DNA of 40,387 nt from Sulfurimonas sp. (GTDB taxonomy: Bacteria; Campylobacterota; Campylobacteria; Campylobacterales; Sulfurimonadaceae), in assembly GCA_011391635.1 (NCBI GenBank), contig JAABQD010000028.1, positions 1-40,387 on the forward strand. Direction: 5' to 3'. The translations under genes and the position numbers were made by a program. The number at the start of each line of letters is the position of its first letter. Position 1 is the stretch's first letter. The notes below the pieces were generated by a model, which saw only the letters and a program-made list of their open reading frames with translations, ran no database searches and was not told where the DNA came from. This document shows, one piece after another, positions 1 to 9,178 of the stretch.

Positions 1-425
1 TTGATAGAGACATTATCAATATATAAATCTTCATTGTTGTTATTGGTATTTGGCATTACAGTCAATGCCAATTGACCACTTCCATTTAGAGTTGCATTGA
101 ATGAAATAGAGCCATCAGCATTAGAGCTATAAACAGATGCACCATTAGCAGTTATTTCTATTACATCTGAAGATTCCCATGTAGCTGTTTTTGTTGCATC
201 TAAGGTTACGGTGACAACTTGATTTGGATAAGCAGCGAATATAAATGTTTTTGTTCCCGTTTGGTCACGATTAATTGCTAGGCGTTGTCCTCCCGCATCC
301 CAAGACTCCCCACTTCCGCCCCATCCATCAACATCACCATTAAAAGTATCTGTGTCGAGGGTTACAGCAAAAAGCGGCATTGCCAGGAGATGAAAAAGAA
401 ACAAAAACAGATTAAGTGCTTTCAT
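1..425 (-). CDS. Secreted surface-type protein, N-terminal part (runs off the window)
   Basis: The reading frame starts at an ATG at 425 on the minus strand and stays open to the window edge, giving about 141 residues. An AAGG ribosome site lies a few bases upstream. The first 20 residues form a signal peptide: one Lys, a Leu/Phe core, then an LFA cleavage site before VTLDTD. The mature part is rich in Asp, Gly, Asn, Thr and Ser, with stretches such as NGDVDGWGGSGESWD and ATKTATWESSDVIEITANG, and it looks like beta-sandwich extracellular sequence. I see no catalytic motif and do not recognise a family. Extracellular adhesin, VCBS/cadherin-like or carbohydrate-binding proteins would all fit. 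The C-terminal end is outside the window, so length and anchoring cannot be judged. Confidence 0.7.
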   Translation of the reverse strand, partial: MKALNLFLFLFHLLAMPLFAVTLDTDTFNGDVDGWGGSGESWDAGGQRLAINRDQTGTKTFIFAAYPNQVVTVTLDATKTATWESSDVIEITANGASVYSSNADGSISFNATLNGSGQLALTVMPNTNNNNEDLYIDNVSI

Positions 426-471
426 AGTGATACCTTTGTAATAGACTTATTGTATTATATATCATAATAGT

Positions 472-482
472 GGCATGTGGAG
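472..482 (+). repeat. Intergenic copy of the dispersed motif
   Basis: GGCATGTGG followed by AG, between the start of the secreted-protein gene (425) and the end of fliW (563). It is a perfect core but lacks the second A of the consensus. It lies about 65 bases from the inverted pair at 536-562. Confidence 0.85.
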
Positions 483-535
483 TTAATAGTTGAGTAAAGT
501 GTCGTAATAATTGAAAAGAAAAGTGTAAAAAATGA

Positions 536-562
536 TTTTCACATGCCATGGCATGTGGAAAA
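536..562 (-). terminator. Hairpin terminator after fliW built from two opposed motif copies
   Basis: A perfect motif copy (GGCATGTGG at 550-558 with AAAA after it) faces a copy with one mismatch (TCACATGCC at 539-547). Together they form a near-perfect inverted repeat with almost no loop beyond the central CATG-type bases. Read on the minus strand the hairpin begins directly after the fliW stop codon and is followed by a run of T (ATTTTTTAC), the layout of an intrinsic terminator. Paired uptake sequences used as terminators are known from Neisseria and Pasteurellaceae; use here is inferred. Confidence 0.65.
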
Positions 563-943
563 TTATTTACTCAAAAAAAGAGATATTTTTTCGGCAACAT
601 CATACTCTCTTGATTCACTAAGTATGATTTGAGCGGCTTTGTTGTTGTCTGTGTTAAAAAGTATCGGTCCTATAAAATTGACAACAGAATCCTCTATAGG
701 TGTTTGAATGAGGACGATATTAAAAATTAATAAATTTGATTTTTCTTGGATTTCGAGCAACTCTTTCACTTTTGCTGGAACTTCAAAATCATACTTTCTC
801 AAGATAAAAGGATTAATTAGAGTAAATGAGATATGCTCGTGGTCTACAGCCTTCATCTTCATAAAAAAATCATCAATCTTCTCAAGCTCTACTTGTTTTA
901 CATCTTCAAAACCTAAAATAGGTACACATATATCAAATTTCAT
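563..943 (-). CDS. fliW: Flagellar assembly factor FliW
   Basis: A 126-residue protein. FliW binds flagellin and antagonises CsrA, so free flagellin levels set flagellin mRNA translation. Family signatures are the opening MKFDICVPILGFEDVKQVELEKID, the central SFTLINPFILRKYDFEVP and the late region VVNFIGPILFN. The start at 943 gives the family's usual N-terminus and has AGAGGAT six bases upstream; a start at 979 would add 12 atypical residues. It is divergent from bamD-lon, an arrangement also seen in Campylobacter (as I recall it, Cj1073-1075). Its expected partner CsrA is encoded at 30983-31213. A motif-based hairpin follows the stop codon. Confidence 0.93.
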   Translation of the reverse strand: MKFDICVPILGFEDVKQVELEKIDDFFMKMKAVDHEHISFTLINPFILRKYDFEVPAKVKELLEIQEKSNLLIFNIVLIQTPIEDSVVNFIGPILFNTDNNKAAQIILSESREYDVAEKISLFLSK

Positions 944-1004
944 GAGAATCCTCTGCTTTAAATTACTTAATTCTATCATTTTAAGTATAAAATAACACTA
1001 CTTT

Positions 1005-1024
1005 AAAGAGATATATATCTCTTT
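1005..1024. promoter_or_regulatory. 20-base perfect palindrome between fliW and bamD
   Basis: AAAGAGATAT directly followed by ATATCTCTTT, in the 121-base divergent spacer. It lies 62 bases upstream of fliW and 40 upstream of bamD. It could be an operator for a dimeric regulator that acts on both genes, or a hairpin. On the plus strand it is followed by TT. A possible -10 (TAGAAT, 1029-1034) for bamD lies next to it. No regulator can be named from sequence. Confidence 0.4.
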
Positions 1025-1064
1025 TTGATAGAATAAGAAACTATTTTACTAAGGATTATAATAT

Positions 1065-1814
1065 ATGAGACTTAAAACAAAACTTACGATGGCTATTGTC
1101 GCAACAGCCATCTTTTTCGGTGGTTGTTCCAAGGATATTGAGGAGTATAACAAACCGGCTACTTATTGGTACTCCAAACTTACAGAAGCTATTGCGAATG
1201 ATAATTTGGAAAAAGCAGATGATTATTACAGTTCGCTTCAAGGGGAACACATAGGTTCATCACTTTTGCCTGAAGCAACCATGATTTTGGCTATTGCACA
1301 TATGCGTTCAGATGAGTATATTTTGAGTGAATATTTTTTGAATGAGTATGTGACACGTTATGCAAATCCAAATGAGAGAGAGTTTGCAGAGTTTTTAAAG
1401 ATTAAAGCAAAATATATGGCACTTCCAAATCCAAGACGCGATCAAGTGCTTATTAACGATGCAATTGCAGAGAGTGAAAAATTTAAAACAAACTATCCAA
1501 ACTCAATGTACTATGGCATTATCGATACTATCCTTACAAATTTATATATGGCATCCGCTTCTTTAAATGAGTCGATATCAGATTTATATACGAGACTTGA
1601 TAAGCCAAAAAGTGCAAAATATTATAAAAATGTGAATCCACAACCGTGGATTAAATGGGAAGAGGTTGATACTGCAAACTCTCCATGGTACCGTGAATGG
1701 TTTGAGGGCGATGGTGGAGAGAGCTGGTATGGTTTTATCATTCCAGATACACGAAGTGTTGTTTCAAGAAACTCTACAAGTGATGAAGAAGATAAAGCGG
1801 GTGAGAAAAAATAA
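1065..1814 (+). CDS. bamD: Outer-membrane assembly lipoprotein BamD
   Basis: A 249-residue lipoprotein of the BamD/YfiO family, the TPR-containing partner of BamA in outer-membrane protein insertion. The signal peptide (residues 1-20) ends in the lipobox FFGGCS with Cys21 as the lipidation site. TPR-like helices follow: the WYSKLTEAIANDNLEKADDYYSSL segment, EATMILAIAHMRSDEYILSEYFLNEYVTRY, and the family-typical NPRRDQVLINDAIAESEKFKTNYPNS. The C-terminal 60 residues are polar and less typical. The start has AAGGAT nine bases upstream. The stop codon overlaps the lon start by one base (TAATG), so the two are translationally coupled. The same neighbour pair occurs in Campylobacter. Confidence 0.88.
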   Translation: MRLKTKLTMAIVATAIFFGGCSKDIEEYNKPATYWYSKLTEAIANDNLEKADDYYSSLQGEHIGSSLLPEATMILAIAHMRSDEYILSEYFLNEYVTRYANPNEREFAEFLKIKAKYMALPNPRRDQVLINDAIAESEKFKTNYPNSMYYGIIDTILTNLYMASASLNESISDLYTRLDKPKSAKYYKNVNPQPWIKWEEVDTANSPWYREWFEGDGGESWYGFIIPDTRSVVSRNSTSDEEDKAGEKK

Positions 1815-4237
1815 TGAAGTTAAGTAATTATGGTGAATTTCCTGCTGATATACCAGTTATAGCGGAGGATGAACTTTTTTTATACCCTTTTATGATTTCA
1901 CCACTTTTTTTAAGTGATGAGAGCAATATCGAAGCTGCGACAAAAGCGATAGAAGAGAACTCTTTGGTTATTGTGTGTTCTACAAAATCTTCTCATGAGG
2001 GTGAGAGAAAATTTGAATCTCTCTATGATGTAGGTGTAGTTGGCTCAATTATGAGAAAAGTAGCTCTTCCTGATGGAAGAATTAAAGTGTTGTTTCAAGG
2101 TTTAGCAAGAGCAAAAATGGTTTATGAAACACAAGTAAATCCACTTATTGCACATGTAAAAATATTGGAAGCGACAAATATCAGCTCTCTTAAAATCGAT
2201 GCAATTTTAGAGGTAGTCCGAGAAAAAGTAAGAACACTCTCAAGTGTAAGCAACTATTTTCCACCTGATTTGCTTAGAACTATAGAAGAGAATCATGAAT
2301 ACAACCGTATTATTGACTTAATATGCAGTACGATAAAACTCAAAAAAGAACAGGCATATAAGCTCTTTGCAGAAGTGGATACAGAGCAGAGATTTTTACT
2401 TCTTATTGATTTTCTAATCGATGAGATAGAGGCAAACAAACTTCAAAAAGAGATTCGCTCTAAAGTGCATACGCACATTGAGAAGGTGAACAAAGAGTAT
2501 TTTTTAAAAGAGCAACTCAAGCAGATTCAAAAAGAGTTGGGTGCCGATACAGCAAGAGAAGAAGAACTGGATGAATATCGTAAAAAATTAGAAGCTAAAA
2601 AAGAGAAGATGGGCAAAGATGCCTACAAAGAGATAAGTAAGCAGATAGAGAGATTTTCACGCATGCACCCGGACTCTTCGGATGCTTCTATGACGCAAAC
2701 TTATCTTGATTGGGTTTTAGAGATTCCTTTTGGAGATAAATCTAAAAAAGCTCTGAAAATTTCTGATGTGGAAACACAACTCGACAAAGACCACTTCTCA
2801 TTAGTAAAAGCAAAAAAAAGAATTGTTGAATATTTTGCAGTGAAAGAACTTTTAGAGTTACGAGGCATTGGGAATGAACATACAGCTGGAGCGATTTTGT
2901 GTTTTTATGGACCTCCTGGGGTTGGTAAAACTTCACTTGCAAACTCAATAGCTACAGCACTCAAGCGACCGCTTATCCGCATCGCTCTTGGTGGACTTGA
3001 AGATGTAAATGAGCTTCGTGGGCACAGACGAACTTATGTTGGAGCGATGCCAGGACGCATTACGCAGGGGCTTATTGACGCAAAAAAAATGAATCCTGTA
3101 ATCGTTTTGGATGAGATTGATAAAGTGAGTCGTTCACAAAGAGGAGACCCAACAGCTGCTCTTTTAGAGATTCTTGACCCTGAACAAAACAAAGAATTTA
3201 GAGATTATTATCTTAACTTTAACATTGATTTGAGCAGTGTTATTTTTATTGCAACTGCAAACGATATTGGCAATATTCCAACGCCACTTCGTGATAGAAT
3301 GGAGTTTATTTCTGTAAGTTCTTATACACCTCAAGAAAAGTTTGAAATTGCAAAAAGATATTTGATTCCTCAAGAGCTGAAAAAACATGGATTGAAAAAT
3401 TCTGAAGTGAGCATCTCTCAACCTGCACTCAAAGAGCTTATTCATAGTTACACGCGTGAAGCAGGAGTGAGAAATCTTCGTCGCCGTATTGCGGATATGT
3501 GTAGAAAAGTTGCAAAAGATATTTTAGCCAATCCTAAACTCGATAAAGTATCGGTAAGCCTCAAGAATCTAAAAGAATTCTTTGATAAAAGTGTCTTTGA
3601 GATAGAAAAAACGGATAAAGTTCCAGTTATAGGCGTTGTCAATGGACTTGCATGGACAGCAGTGGGCGGAGATGTTCTAAAAATTGAGAGTATTCGTATC
3701 AAAGGCAAAGGTAATCTACAGCTTACTGGAAGTCTTGGTGATGTAATGAAAGAGTCAGCAAGAATAGCTATGAGTGTTGTTAAAACGCTGATTGATACGA
3801 AAAAGTTAAAAATTGCTGATGATAATATTCCTCTCACCTTTGAAGAGATAAAAGATAAAGTTGCAATAGACCCAAGCGAGGTTTATAAAAGATATGATTT
3901 ACATATCCATGTTCCAGATGGTGCAACGCCAAAAGATGGTCCTAGTGCTGGAATTGCGATGGTGAGTGTTATCGCTTCGATTTTGAGTTCGCAAAAAATT
4001 CGTTCAGAGATTGCAATGACTGGAGAGGTCTCGTTGAGCGGGGATGTCTTGCCTATTGGAGGACTCAAAGAAAAACTCATTGCTGCACACAAAGCTGGCA
4101 TGTGTAAAGTTCTTATTCCAGCAAAAAATTATGAGAGAGATTTGGAAGATATTCCAAAAGAAGTAAAAGAATCACTTGAGATTATTGGAGTAAGTCGAAT
4201 CGAAGAGGTTCTCAAACAAATCTTGATAGAGAAATAG
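1814..4237 (+). CDS. lon: ATP-dependent protease Lon
   Basis: An 807-residue Lon protease of normal full length, a cytoplasmic hexamer that degrades misfolded and regulatory proteins. In order it has the N-terminal substrate-binding domain (about 1-210), a coiled linker, an AAA+ module with Walker A GPPGVGKT at 366-373 and Walker B VIVLDEID at about 429-436, and the protease domain. The catalytic Ser-Lys dyad is Ser711 in KDGPSAG and Lys754 in GGLKEKLIAA. It begins on the last base of the bamD stop codon. Its stop abuts the stop codon of the convergent receiver gene at 4238 with no base between them. It holds no perfect copy of the dispersed motif, only a one-mismatch form at 4097-4105. Confidence 0.98.
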   Translation: MKLSNYGEFPADIPVIAEDELFLYPFMISPLFLSDESNIEAATKAIEENSLVIVCSTKSSHEGERKFESLYDVGVVGSIMRKVALPDGRIKVLFQGLARAKMVYETQVNPLIAHVKILEATNISSLKIDAILEVVREKVRTLSSVSNYFPPDLLRTIEENHEYNRIIDLICSTIKLKKEQAYKLFAEVDTEQRFLLLIDFLIDEIEANKLQKEIRSKVHTHIEKVNKEYFLKEQLKQIQKELGADTAREEELDEYRKKLEAKKEKMGKDAYKEISKQIERFSRMHPDSSDASMTQTYLDWVLEIPFGDKSKKALKISDVETQLDKDHFSLVKAKKRIVEYFAVKELLELRGIGNEHTAGAILCFYGPPGVGKTSLANSIATALKRPLIRIALGGLEDVNELRGHRRTYVGAMPGRITQGLIDAKKMNPVIVLDEIDKVSRSQRGDPTAALLEILDPEQNKEFRDYYLNFNIDLSSVIFIATANDIGNIPTPLRDRMEFISVSSYTPQEKFEIAKRYLIPQELKKHGLKNSEVSISQPALKELIHSYTREAGVRNLRRRIADMCRKVAKDILANPKLDKVSVSLKNLKEFFDKSVFEIEKTDKVPVIGVVNGLAWTAVGGDVLKIESIRIKGKGNLQLTGSLGDVMKESARIAMSVVKTLIDTKKLKIADDNIPLTFEEIKDKVAIDPSEVYKRYDLHIHVPDGATPKDGPSAGIAMVSVIASILSSQKIRSEIAMTGEVSLSGDVLPIGGLKEKLIAAHKAGMCKVLIPAKNYERDLEDIPKEVKESLEIIGVSRIEEVLKQILIEK

Positions 4238-4615
4238 TTAAAGTATAATAGAAGTTATTTTATTGATGAGGTCATCTTTTTTAATTGGCTTCATCAAAAA
4301 ACCATTGGCTCCAAATTCGAGAGCTTCATTTTTTCTTGTTTCATCTGTTGTTAAAACGATAATTGAAGGCTGATGAAGATTCGTATCTGCTCGAACGACT
4401 TGGAGCATCTCAATTCCCCCCATGACAGGCATAATCACATCAAGTAGCACGAGGTCAATATCATCTCTTCTTTTGAGTTCATCAAGAGCATCCGCACCAT
4501 TTTTAGCCTCTATAATCTCTTGAACAAAGTCACAACGCGTGAGCAGAGATTTTAATAGTTTTAGGTTTATCATATCATCATCGACGATTAAAACTATTAA
4601 GTTCTCTTTTGACAT
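4238..4615 (-). CDS. Single-domain response regulator (CheY-like)
   Basis: A 125-residue receiver domain without an output domain. It has the acidic pocket Asp12-Asp13-Asp14, the phosphorylation site Asp59 in LLDVIMP, the switch Thr89-Thr90 and the invariant Lys109 in MKP. All residues needed for phosphotransfer are present. It is the last gene of a four-gene minus-strand operon, nine bases after the hybrid kinase. This suggests it takes phosphate from the Hpt protein or the kinase and acts by protein contact. Sequence does not show whether the target is the flagellar motor or another protein. Its stop abuts that of lon. Confidence 0.88.
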   Translation of the reverse strand: MSKENLIVLIVDDDMINLKLLKSLLTRCDFVQEIIEAKNGADALDELKRRDDIDLVLLDVIMPVMGGIEMLQVVRADTNLHQPSIIVLTTDETRKNEALEFGANGFLMKPIKKDDLINKITSIIL

Positions 4616-4624
4616 CTCTTACCT

Positions 4625-7285
4625 TTAAATAAATTTTTCAAATACGATTTTTAATGAATCTCGATTGATAAGTGTTTTGATTGCTTCATCGGCAAAGACA
4701 TCATCTTCTGGATTGTCTTGTTTGGATGGATTATGCATCAAAATGAGTTTTGTATTCAATTTTGAAATGACATTTGCTTCCTTGATAGCATGAAACAAAT
4801 CTTCTGTTTTTATACCATCTAATTCATTATCAAAAAGAACGACCTTGTGTATGAACTCTCGAAGTAAACTATTTAGCTCATCTTGCGTATTGGCAACATG
4901 ATAAGAGTATCCTAAAGATTTGAGTATTTGAATATAGAGTTTTGTTTCAAAGGAAGCTTTTTTTACTAAAAGAACATCTGTCGTATAAGTTGCTTGTTGT
5001 ATAACAGCCTCTTCTTCTCGTGGCTCTTCGATTGTTTCTTCTACCTTTGGTTCTTCTATCGTTGGTTTTTCGGGTGGTGTTACAACTTTTGGTTGTTTTG
5101 GTGGTACGATGAAACTCTCTTCTGATAATATCTGTATATCATCAAAATTTTCATCAGAAATCATAGGCATTTCAATCTCTTCTTCGAGTTTGGCATGTGG
5201 ATGATTCTCTCTTTGAGGTTCTTCAATTTTCTCGATGATTTCTTTTTTTTCTACTATTTCTTTTTCCACATGCCCAGAAGCTTGAGTTTTTTGATGCTCT
5301 TGAGGTGCTTCATCTACAATAAAATCTGAAAGATAGTGTGTTAAAAGTGATATGATTTGGGCACGCACTAAAGGTTTTGTTGTGTATTCATCTAATCCAG
5401 CCTCAATGAATTTTTCTCTATCTCCTTTGAGTGCATTGGCAGTGAGAGCAATAATTGGAACATGTGCTTGTTTGTAATCCTCTTCATACTCTATAATCTC
5501 TCTTGTCGCTTCAAGTCCATCAAGAACTGGCATTTGAATATCCATAAAAACTAAATCAAAATTTCCATCTTTTCTTTTTTGGAATGCATCGAGTCCATTT
5601 TTGGCAATAGTGATTGTTAATCCTATATCTTCGAGTGTTTTTTTGATGAGCTTTTGATTGATGATATTATCTTCTGCCACCAAAACATTGGCTCTAAACT
5701 TTGAAGTGTCAGGATTATATTGTTTAGGAGCTTTCTCATTTTTTTGTGTCTCTTTTTCAATGTTGTTTTTTTTGTCATAGTTAATGAGAAGATTTTTAAT
5801 TTTTGAAGTATTGAGAGGCTCATAAAGTGATTTAAATATATTGAGATTAAGTGCATCAATCTTCTTCATATACGAAGCTTTTGTAAGTAAAATAAGTTTT
5901 GGAGTAAGAGATGCGTAAGTGTGCAACAACTCCTCTGAAACATAATCGTAATCAACAAAGAGCATGTCATAACTCTCTCTTTGTTGGAGAGAGAGTAGCT
6001 CCTCCATATTTTTAAAGATAGCGTAATGCACACCATAATCATTGAGATATTCACAAAGATAACTATCTTGTTGTTTGCTTGTATGTGCATCTTTGAGTAT
6101 AAGAGCTTTGATATTTTTGAAATTATTTTTCTCTGCTTTGTAAACTGGAACTTCTTCAAAATCGAGATGAAAAAAGAAAGTAGTTCCCTTTCCTATTTCA
6201 CTATGAAGATTTAACTTTCCACCCATAAGTTCAACAAATCGACTTGAAATCGTAAGACCAAGTCCAGTTCCTCCATATTTACGAGTGATAGAAGTATCTG
6301 CTTGTGTAAATGCTTCAAATATCTTAGATTTTTGTTCAGGAGTGACACCGATACCGCTATCTTGTACCTCAAATCTTACTCTAGCAATACCATTTTTAGA
6401 TTCGAGTCTTTTTATACTTACATTGATTGCACCTGAACTACTGGTAAACTTAATAGCATTGGAGAGAAGATTGATAAGAACTTCTCTAATTTTGGTTGGG
6501 TCACCTTTGAGTGGAGCATCTAGTTTTGGATCTAGGAAAAATCCTAAGTTGATATGTTTTTCACTTGCTCTGACCGCGTAAACTTCAACAGCACTCTCAA
6601 ATGCCTCGACAGGATTGAACGCTATCTCTTCTATCTCAAGTTTGTTGCTCTCAATTTTAGAGAGATCAAGAACATTATTGATGATTTCTAAAAGATTCTC
6701 AGAACTTTTTTCGATAATATCTACAAACTCAAGTTGCTCCTCTTCTAACCCCGTATCGCGAAGTAACTCTGTAAAGCCTACGATACCATTAAGGGGAGTC
6801 CTAATTTCATGGGACATGTTTGCTAAAAACATCGATTTGGCTTCACTCGCTTCGAGTGCGGACTCTTTATCTTTTTGTGCTTGAAAAAAGACCGCTTCAA
6901 GAAGTTCATATGCTTGAAGCATTCCATTGGTTGTATTGAGGTTAATACCTACAATATTGCCATTTTCATCTTTTGCATTATGATCAATAGTGTCCAATAT
7001 AATTTTGAGATGTGTTTTATTTTTAAGAATATAAGCTGAAAATTTATAAGTAACCAAGATTAAAATGAGAGTAACTAAGAGACCAAAAGCAGAGATAAGT
7101 AAAAGTTCTAAAGCTTGAGTTTGCATATTTTCAAGAAGAGCGACATCTTGGATTTTACCTGAGAGGAGTTGTGTTATTTCATAATTGGCATATGATTTAT
7201 TCACATAGTGTGCCGAAACTGCGAGTAAAATCAGTAAAGGTAACAAACTTATAAATATAAGTTTCTGTTTCATCCATTCTTTCAT
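4625..7285 (-). CDS. Hybrid sensor histidine kinase with one active and two degenerate receivers
   Basis: An 886-residue membrane kinase. Two membrane helices (about 8-26 and 59-80) flank a small periplasmic loop. The HisKA motif [11 protein letters not shown] has His159. The ATPase domain shows the N box (NLLSNAIKF, 272-280), DSGIG at 309-313 and GGTGLGL at 338-344. A receiver-like region at about 392-505 lacks the acidic pair and the conserved Lys. The true receiver (about 532-650) has Glu538/Asp539, Asp582 in FMDIQMP and Lys637. A Glu/Pro-rich linker (about 660-765) leads to a third receiver-like domain (768-886), which keeps an Asp in LFDNELDG but lacks the acidic pair and the Lys. It lies three bases after the Hpt gene. 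The signal sensed is unknown. The gene contains two motif copies (5192, 5266). Confidence 0.9.
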   Translation of the reverse strand: MKEWMKQKLIFISLLPLLILLAVSAHYVNKSYANYEITQLLSGKIQDVALLENMQTQALELLLISAFGLLVTLILILVTYKFSAYILKNKTHLKIILDTIDHNAKDENGNIVGINLNTTNGMLQAYELLEAVFFQAQKDKESALEASEAKSMFLANMSHEIRTPLNGIVGFTELLRDTGLEEEQLEFVDIIEKSSENLLEIINNVLDLSKIESNKLEIEEIAFNPVEAFESAVEVYAVRASEKHINLGFFLDPKLDAPLKGDPTKIREVLINLLSNAIKFTSSSGAINVSIKRLESKNGIARVRFEVQDSGIGVTPEQKSKIFEAFTQADTSITRKYGGTGLGLTISSRFVELMGGKLNLHSEIGKGTTFFFHLDFEEVPVYKAEKNNFKNIKALILKDAHTSKQQDSYLCEYLNDYGVHYAIFKNMEELLSLQQRESYDMLFVDYDYVSEELLHTYASLTPKLILLTKASYMKKIDALNLNIFKSLYEPLNTSKIKNLLINYDKKNNIEKETQKNEKAPKQYNPDTSKFRANVLVAEDNIINQKLIKKTLEDIGLTITIAKNGLDAFQKRKDGNFDLVFMDIQMPVLDGLEATREIIEYEEDYKQAHVPIIALTANALKGDREKFIEAGLDEYTTKPLVRAQIISLLTHYLSDFIVDEAPQEHQKTQASGHVEKEIVEKKEIIEKIEEPQRENHPHAKLEEEIEMPMISDENFDDIQILSEESFIVPPKQPKVVTPPEKPTIEEPKVEETIEEPREEEAVIQQATYTTDVLLVKKASFETKLYIQILKSLGYSYHVANTQDELNSLLREFIHKVVLFDNELDGIKTEDLFHAIKEANVISKLNTKLILMHNPSKQDNPEDDVFADEAIKTLINRDSLKIVFEKFI

Positions 7286-7288
7286 CTA

Positions 7289-9178
7289 TTAACTCTCTAT
7301 TTTTGAGATTTCTAAAATTATTTTGTCAATTTGTTCTACAGCTTTTTTAGCTATTTCTATACTATCTGCACCAATGAGAATATTTAACTCCAAAGTTAAA
7401 TCATAAATTCGCATATTCTCACTCATGCTTTTGAGTTTGTAAGCACTGACTTTGCACATGCTAAGATTATTAGATTCAATGGCATGATGCATTGAATGAG
7501 AAATCATTTTACTCTCTGTAATGTAGTCATCAAAAAGTTCATTAAAACTCTCATCGTCAATACCTATTTCAGCAGCGGCAGTTTGTTTGCTATAGCTTAT
7601 GGATATTACATCACTGTTTTCTTCTTCAATATTGATATAAATATTAGAAGAAGTTGATTCCATTTGTACTACATTTTCATCAGTCTCAGAAGGTGTATCT
7701 TCTTTGAGCTCAGGTTTTATTTCTAAGACTTCTATAACTTCAAGTGGTTGGATTTTCTCTTGTGCTTCAACGTTTATTTCTGAAGTTTTTATCTCGTCAT
7801 CTTTGAAGCTTAGAATCAAATCATCCTCATCAACTTTTATCGTTTTTGGTTCTTGGACTTGGATAGCTACCTCGTCTTTGAAGCTCAGTACTAACTCATC
7901 ATCATCTTTTTTTTCTTTAACTTTTATTGGAGCAATTGTAGGAGTTTCGATAAGGGGAGCTTCTATAGGTTTTATAGGTGTTTCTACAGGTTTTTGTATA
8001 GCTATCTCTTCACCGGCAAGTTTAGCAATAATTTTGTAAAATGTATCTAGGCTGGATTTTACAATGCCTAAACTATCCGTGGTATTTATAGTTGTTAAAA
8101 CTTCATGTGCATCTTCAATCCTGAGGTTTGCAGCAACACCTTTGAGTTTATGTGAAAGTGCTTTTATATTTGCCATATCTCCATGTTCAAATGCAGTGTA
8201 AAGACCATTTTTGAACTCACCTGCCTGAACTATAAAATCTTCTAAGAACTCTTCAATCAAGTCAATCGGTAAGCCAAGTTCGTTCGAGGCAATTTGCGGA
8301 TCATAAATATAATTGTTTACAAAAACTTCTTCTTTTGTGGTATTGGTTGCGACAACCTCTGCCACTTTTTTAGGAGCTACCACTTTTGGAGTCTCAGGGA
8401 TAATAATTTGTGCCGTTTCAGTGGCAACATCTAATACTTCAGAGAGTTTGATTGGAACTACTTTTTCTACAATAGGAGTAGGTTCTTTGCTCACATCCAC
8501 TTTAATTTCAATAACTTCTTCTTTCTTTGGAAGGATTACTTCTGCTGTTTGAGGCATAACGATTTCAGGAAGCTCAAGTTTTATACTTTTTTCAGTTTCA
8601 AGAGGTATTGGAACTTCATGAATAGGAGGAATTTTGGCTATTATTGGAGTGAGAGTTTCAACAACTTTTGGAACTTCAACAACTTTGGGTGCTACTTGGA
8701 CGGCTGGAATTTCAACTACTTTTGGAATAATCTCTTCAAGAACTTTTTGAACTTCTGAAACTTTATGTGTCTCTTGAAGTGGGGGAGGGTTATTTGTGAT
8801 TGTTGTATTTTTACTTATAGGAGAACTACTAAAAGCATCCTCTTTGCCTAGCAACTCTCTCAAATTTTGGAGCGTTATCATATAGGCTTTTTCAGATGGA
8901 TTGTCTAAAAGATAGAGTACTTTTACATTTAAATTACATCGAAAACTTTTTGCATTTACTCGAATGAGAGCTTTGGAAGTATCAGGATTTTCGGCACACT
9001 CTACGAAATCTATCCAGTGAACATGCTTGAAGTTGTGTACAAATCCAGGTTCTTTGATAAAAAAATCAGCGAAGTCACTGACTTGTGCTTGAAGCTCTGA
9101 CAAATCTGAAAAGCCGAAAATTTTGAGATCTTGTTCATCCATGCCAAGGAACTCTTTTTTGTGATTATAGAGTAACAT
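7289..9178 (-). CDS. Hpt scaffold protein with one intact and one degenerate Hpt domain
   Basis: A 629-residue soluble phosphorelay protein. Residues 1-115 form a compact, possibly PAS-like domain that I cannot assign. Residues 130-280 are a Pro/Val/Glu linker of repeated VPKVVE-type units. An Hpt domain at about 290-388 has phospho-acceptor His343 in SHKLKGVAANLRI. A second linker (390-520) carries two copies of an acidic LSFKD element (about 425-435 and 450-461). The last part (527-629) aligns with the first Hpt domain along its length, including a matching Y..Q.A..E.G lead-in, but has Tyr580 where His should be (SAYKLKSMSENMRI). It starts directly after the PAS gene stop (TAAATG) and precedes the hybrid kinase, which lacks its own Hpt domain. 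Confidence 0.82.
   Translation of the reverse strand: MLLYNHKKEFLGMDEQDLKIFGFSDLSELQAQVSDFADFFIKEPGFVHNFKHVHWIDFVECAENPDTSKALIRVNAKSFRCNLNVKVLYLLDNPSEKAYMITLQNLRELLGKEDAFSSSPISKNTTITNNPPPLQETHKVSEVQKVLEEIIPKVVEIPAVQVAPKVVEVPKVVETLTPIIAKIPPIHEVPIPLETEKSIKLELPEIVMPQTAEVILPKKEEVIEIKVDVSKEPTPIVEKVVPIKLSEVLDVATETAQIIIPETPKVVAPKKVAEVVATNTTKEEVFVNNYIYDPQIASNELGLPIDLIEEFLEDFIVQAGEFKNGLYTAFEHGDMANIKALSHKLKGVAANLRIEDAHEVLTTINTTDSLGIVKSSLDTFYKIIAKLAGEEIAIQKPVETPIKPIEAPLIETPTIAPIKVKEKKDDDELVLSFKDEVAIQVQEPKTIKVDEDDLILSFKDDEIKTSEINVEAQEKIQPLEVIEVLEIKPELKEDTPSETDENVVQMESTSSNIYINIEEENSDVISISYSKQTAAAEIGIDDESFNELFDDYITESKMISHSMHHAIESNNLSMCKVSAYKLKSMSENMRIYDLTLELNILIGADSIEIAKKAVEQIDKIILEISKIES

Noticed and set aside
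708..995. Open frame on the plus strand across fliW
   Set aside because: It is the opposite-strand shadow of fliW, with no ribosome site and no recognisable protein.
7704..8758. Several open frames on the plus strand across the Hpt protein
   Set aside because: They arise from the low-complexity Val/Pro/Glu linker on the other strand and have Ser/Thr/Phe-rich products typical of shadows.
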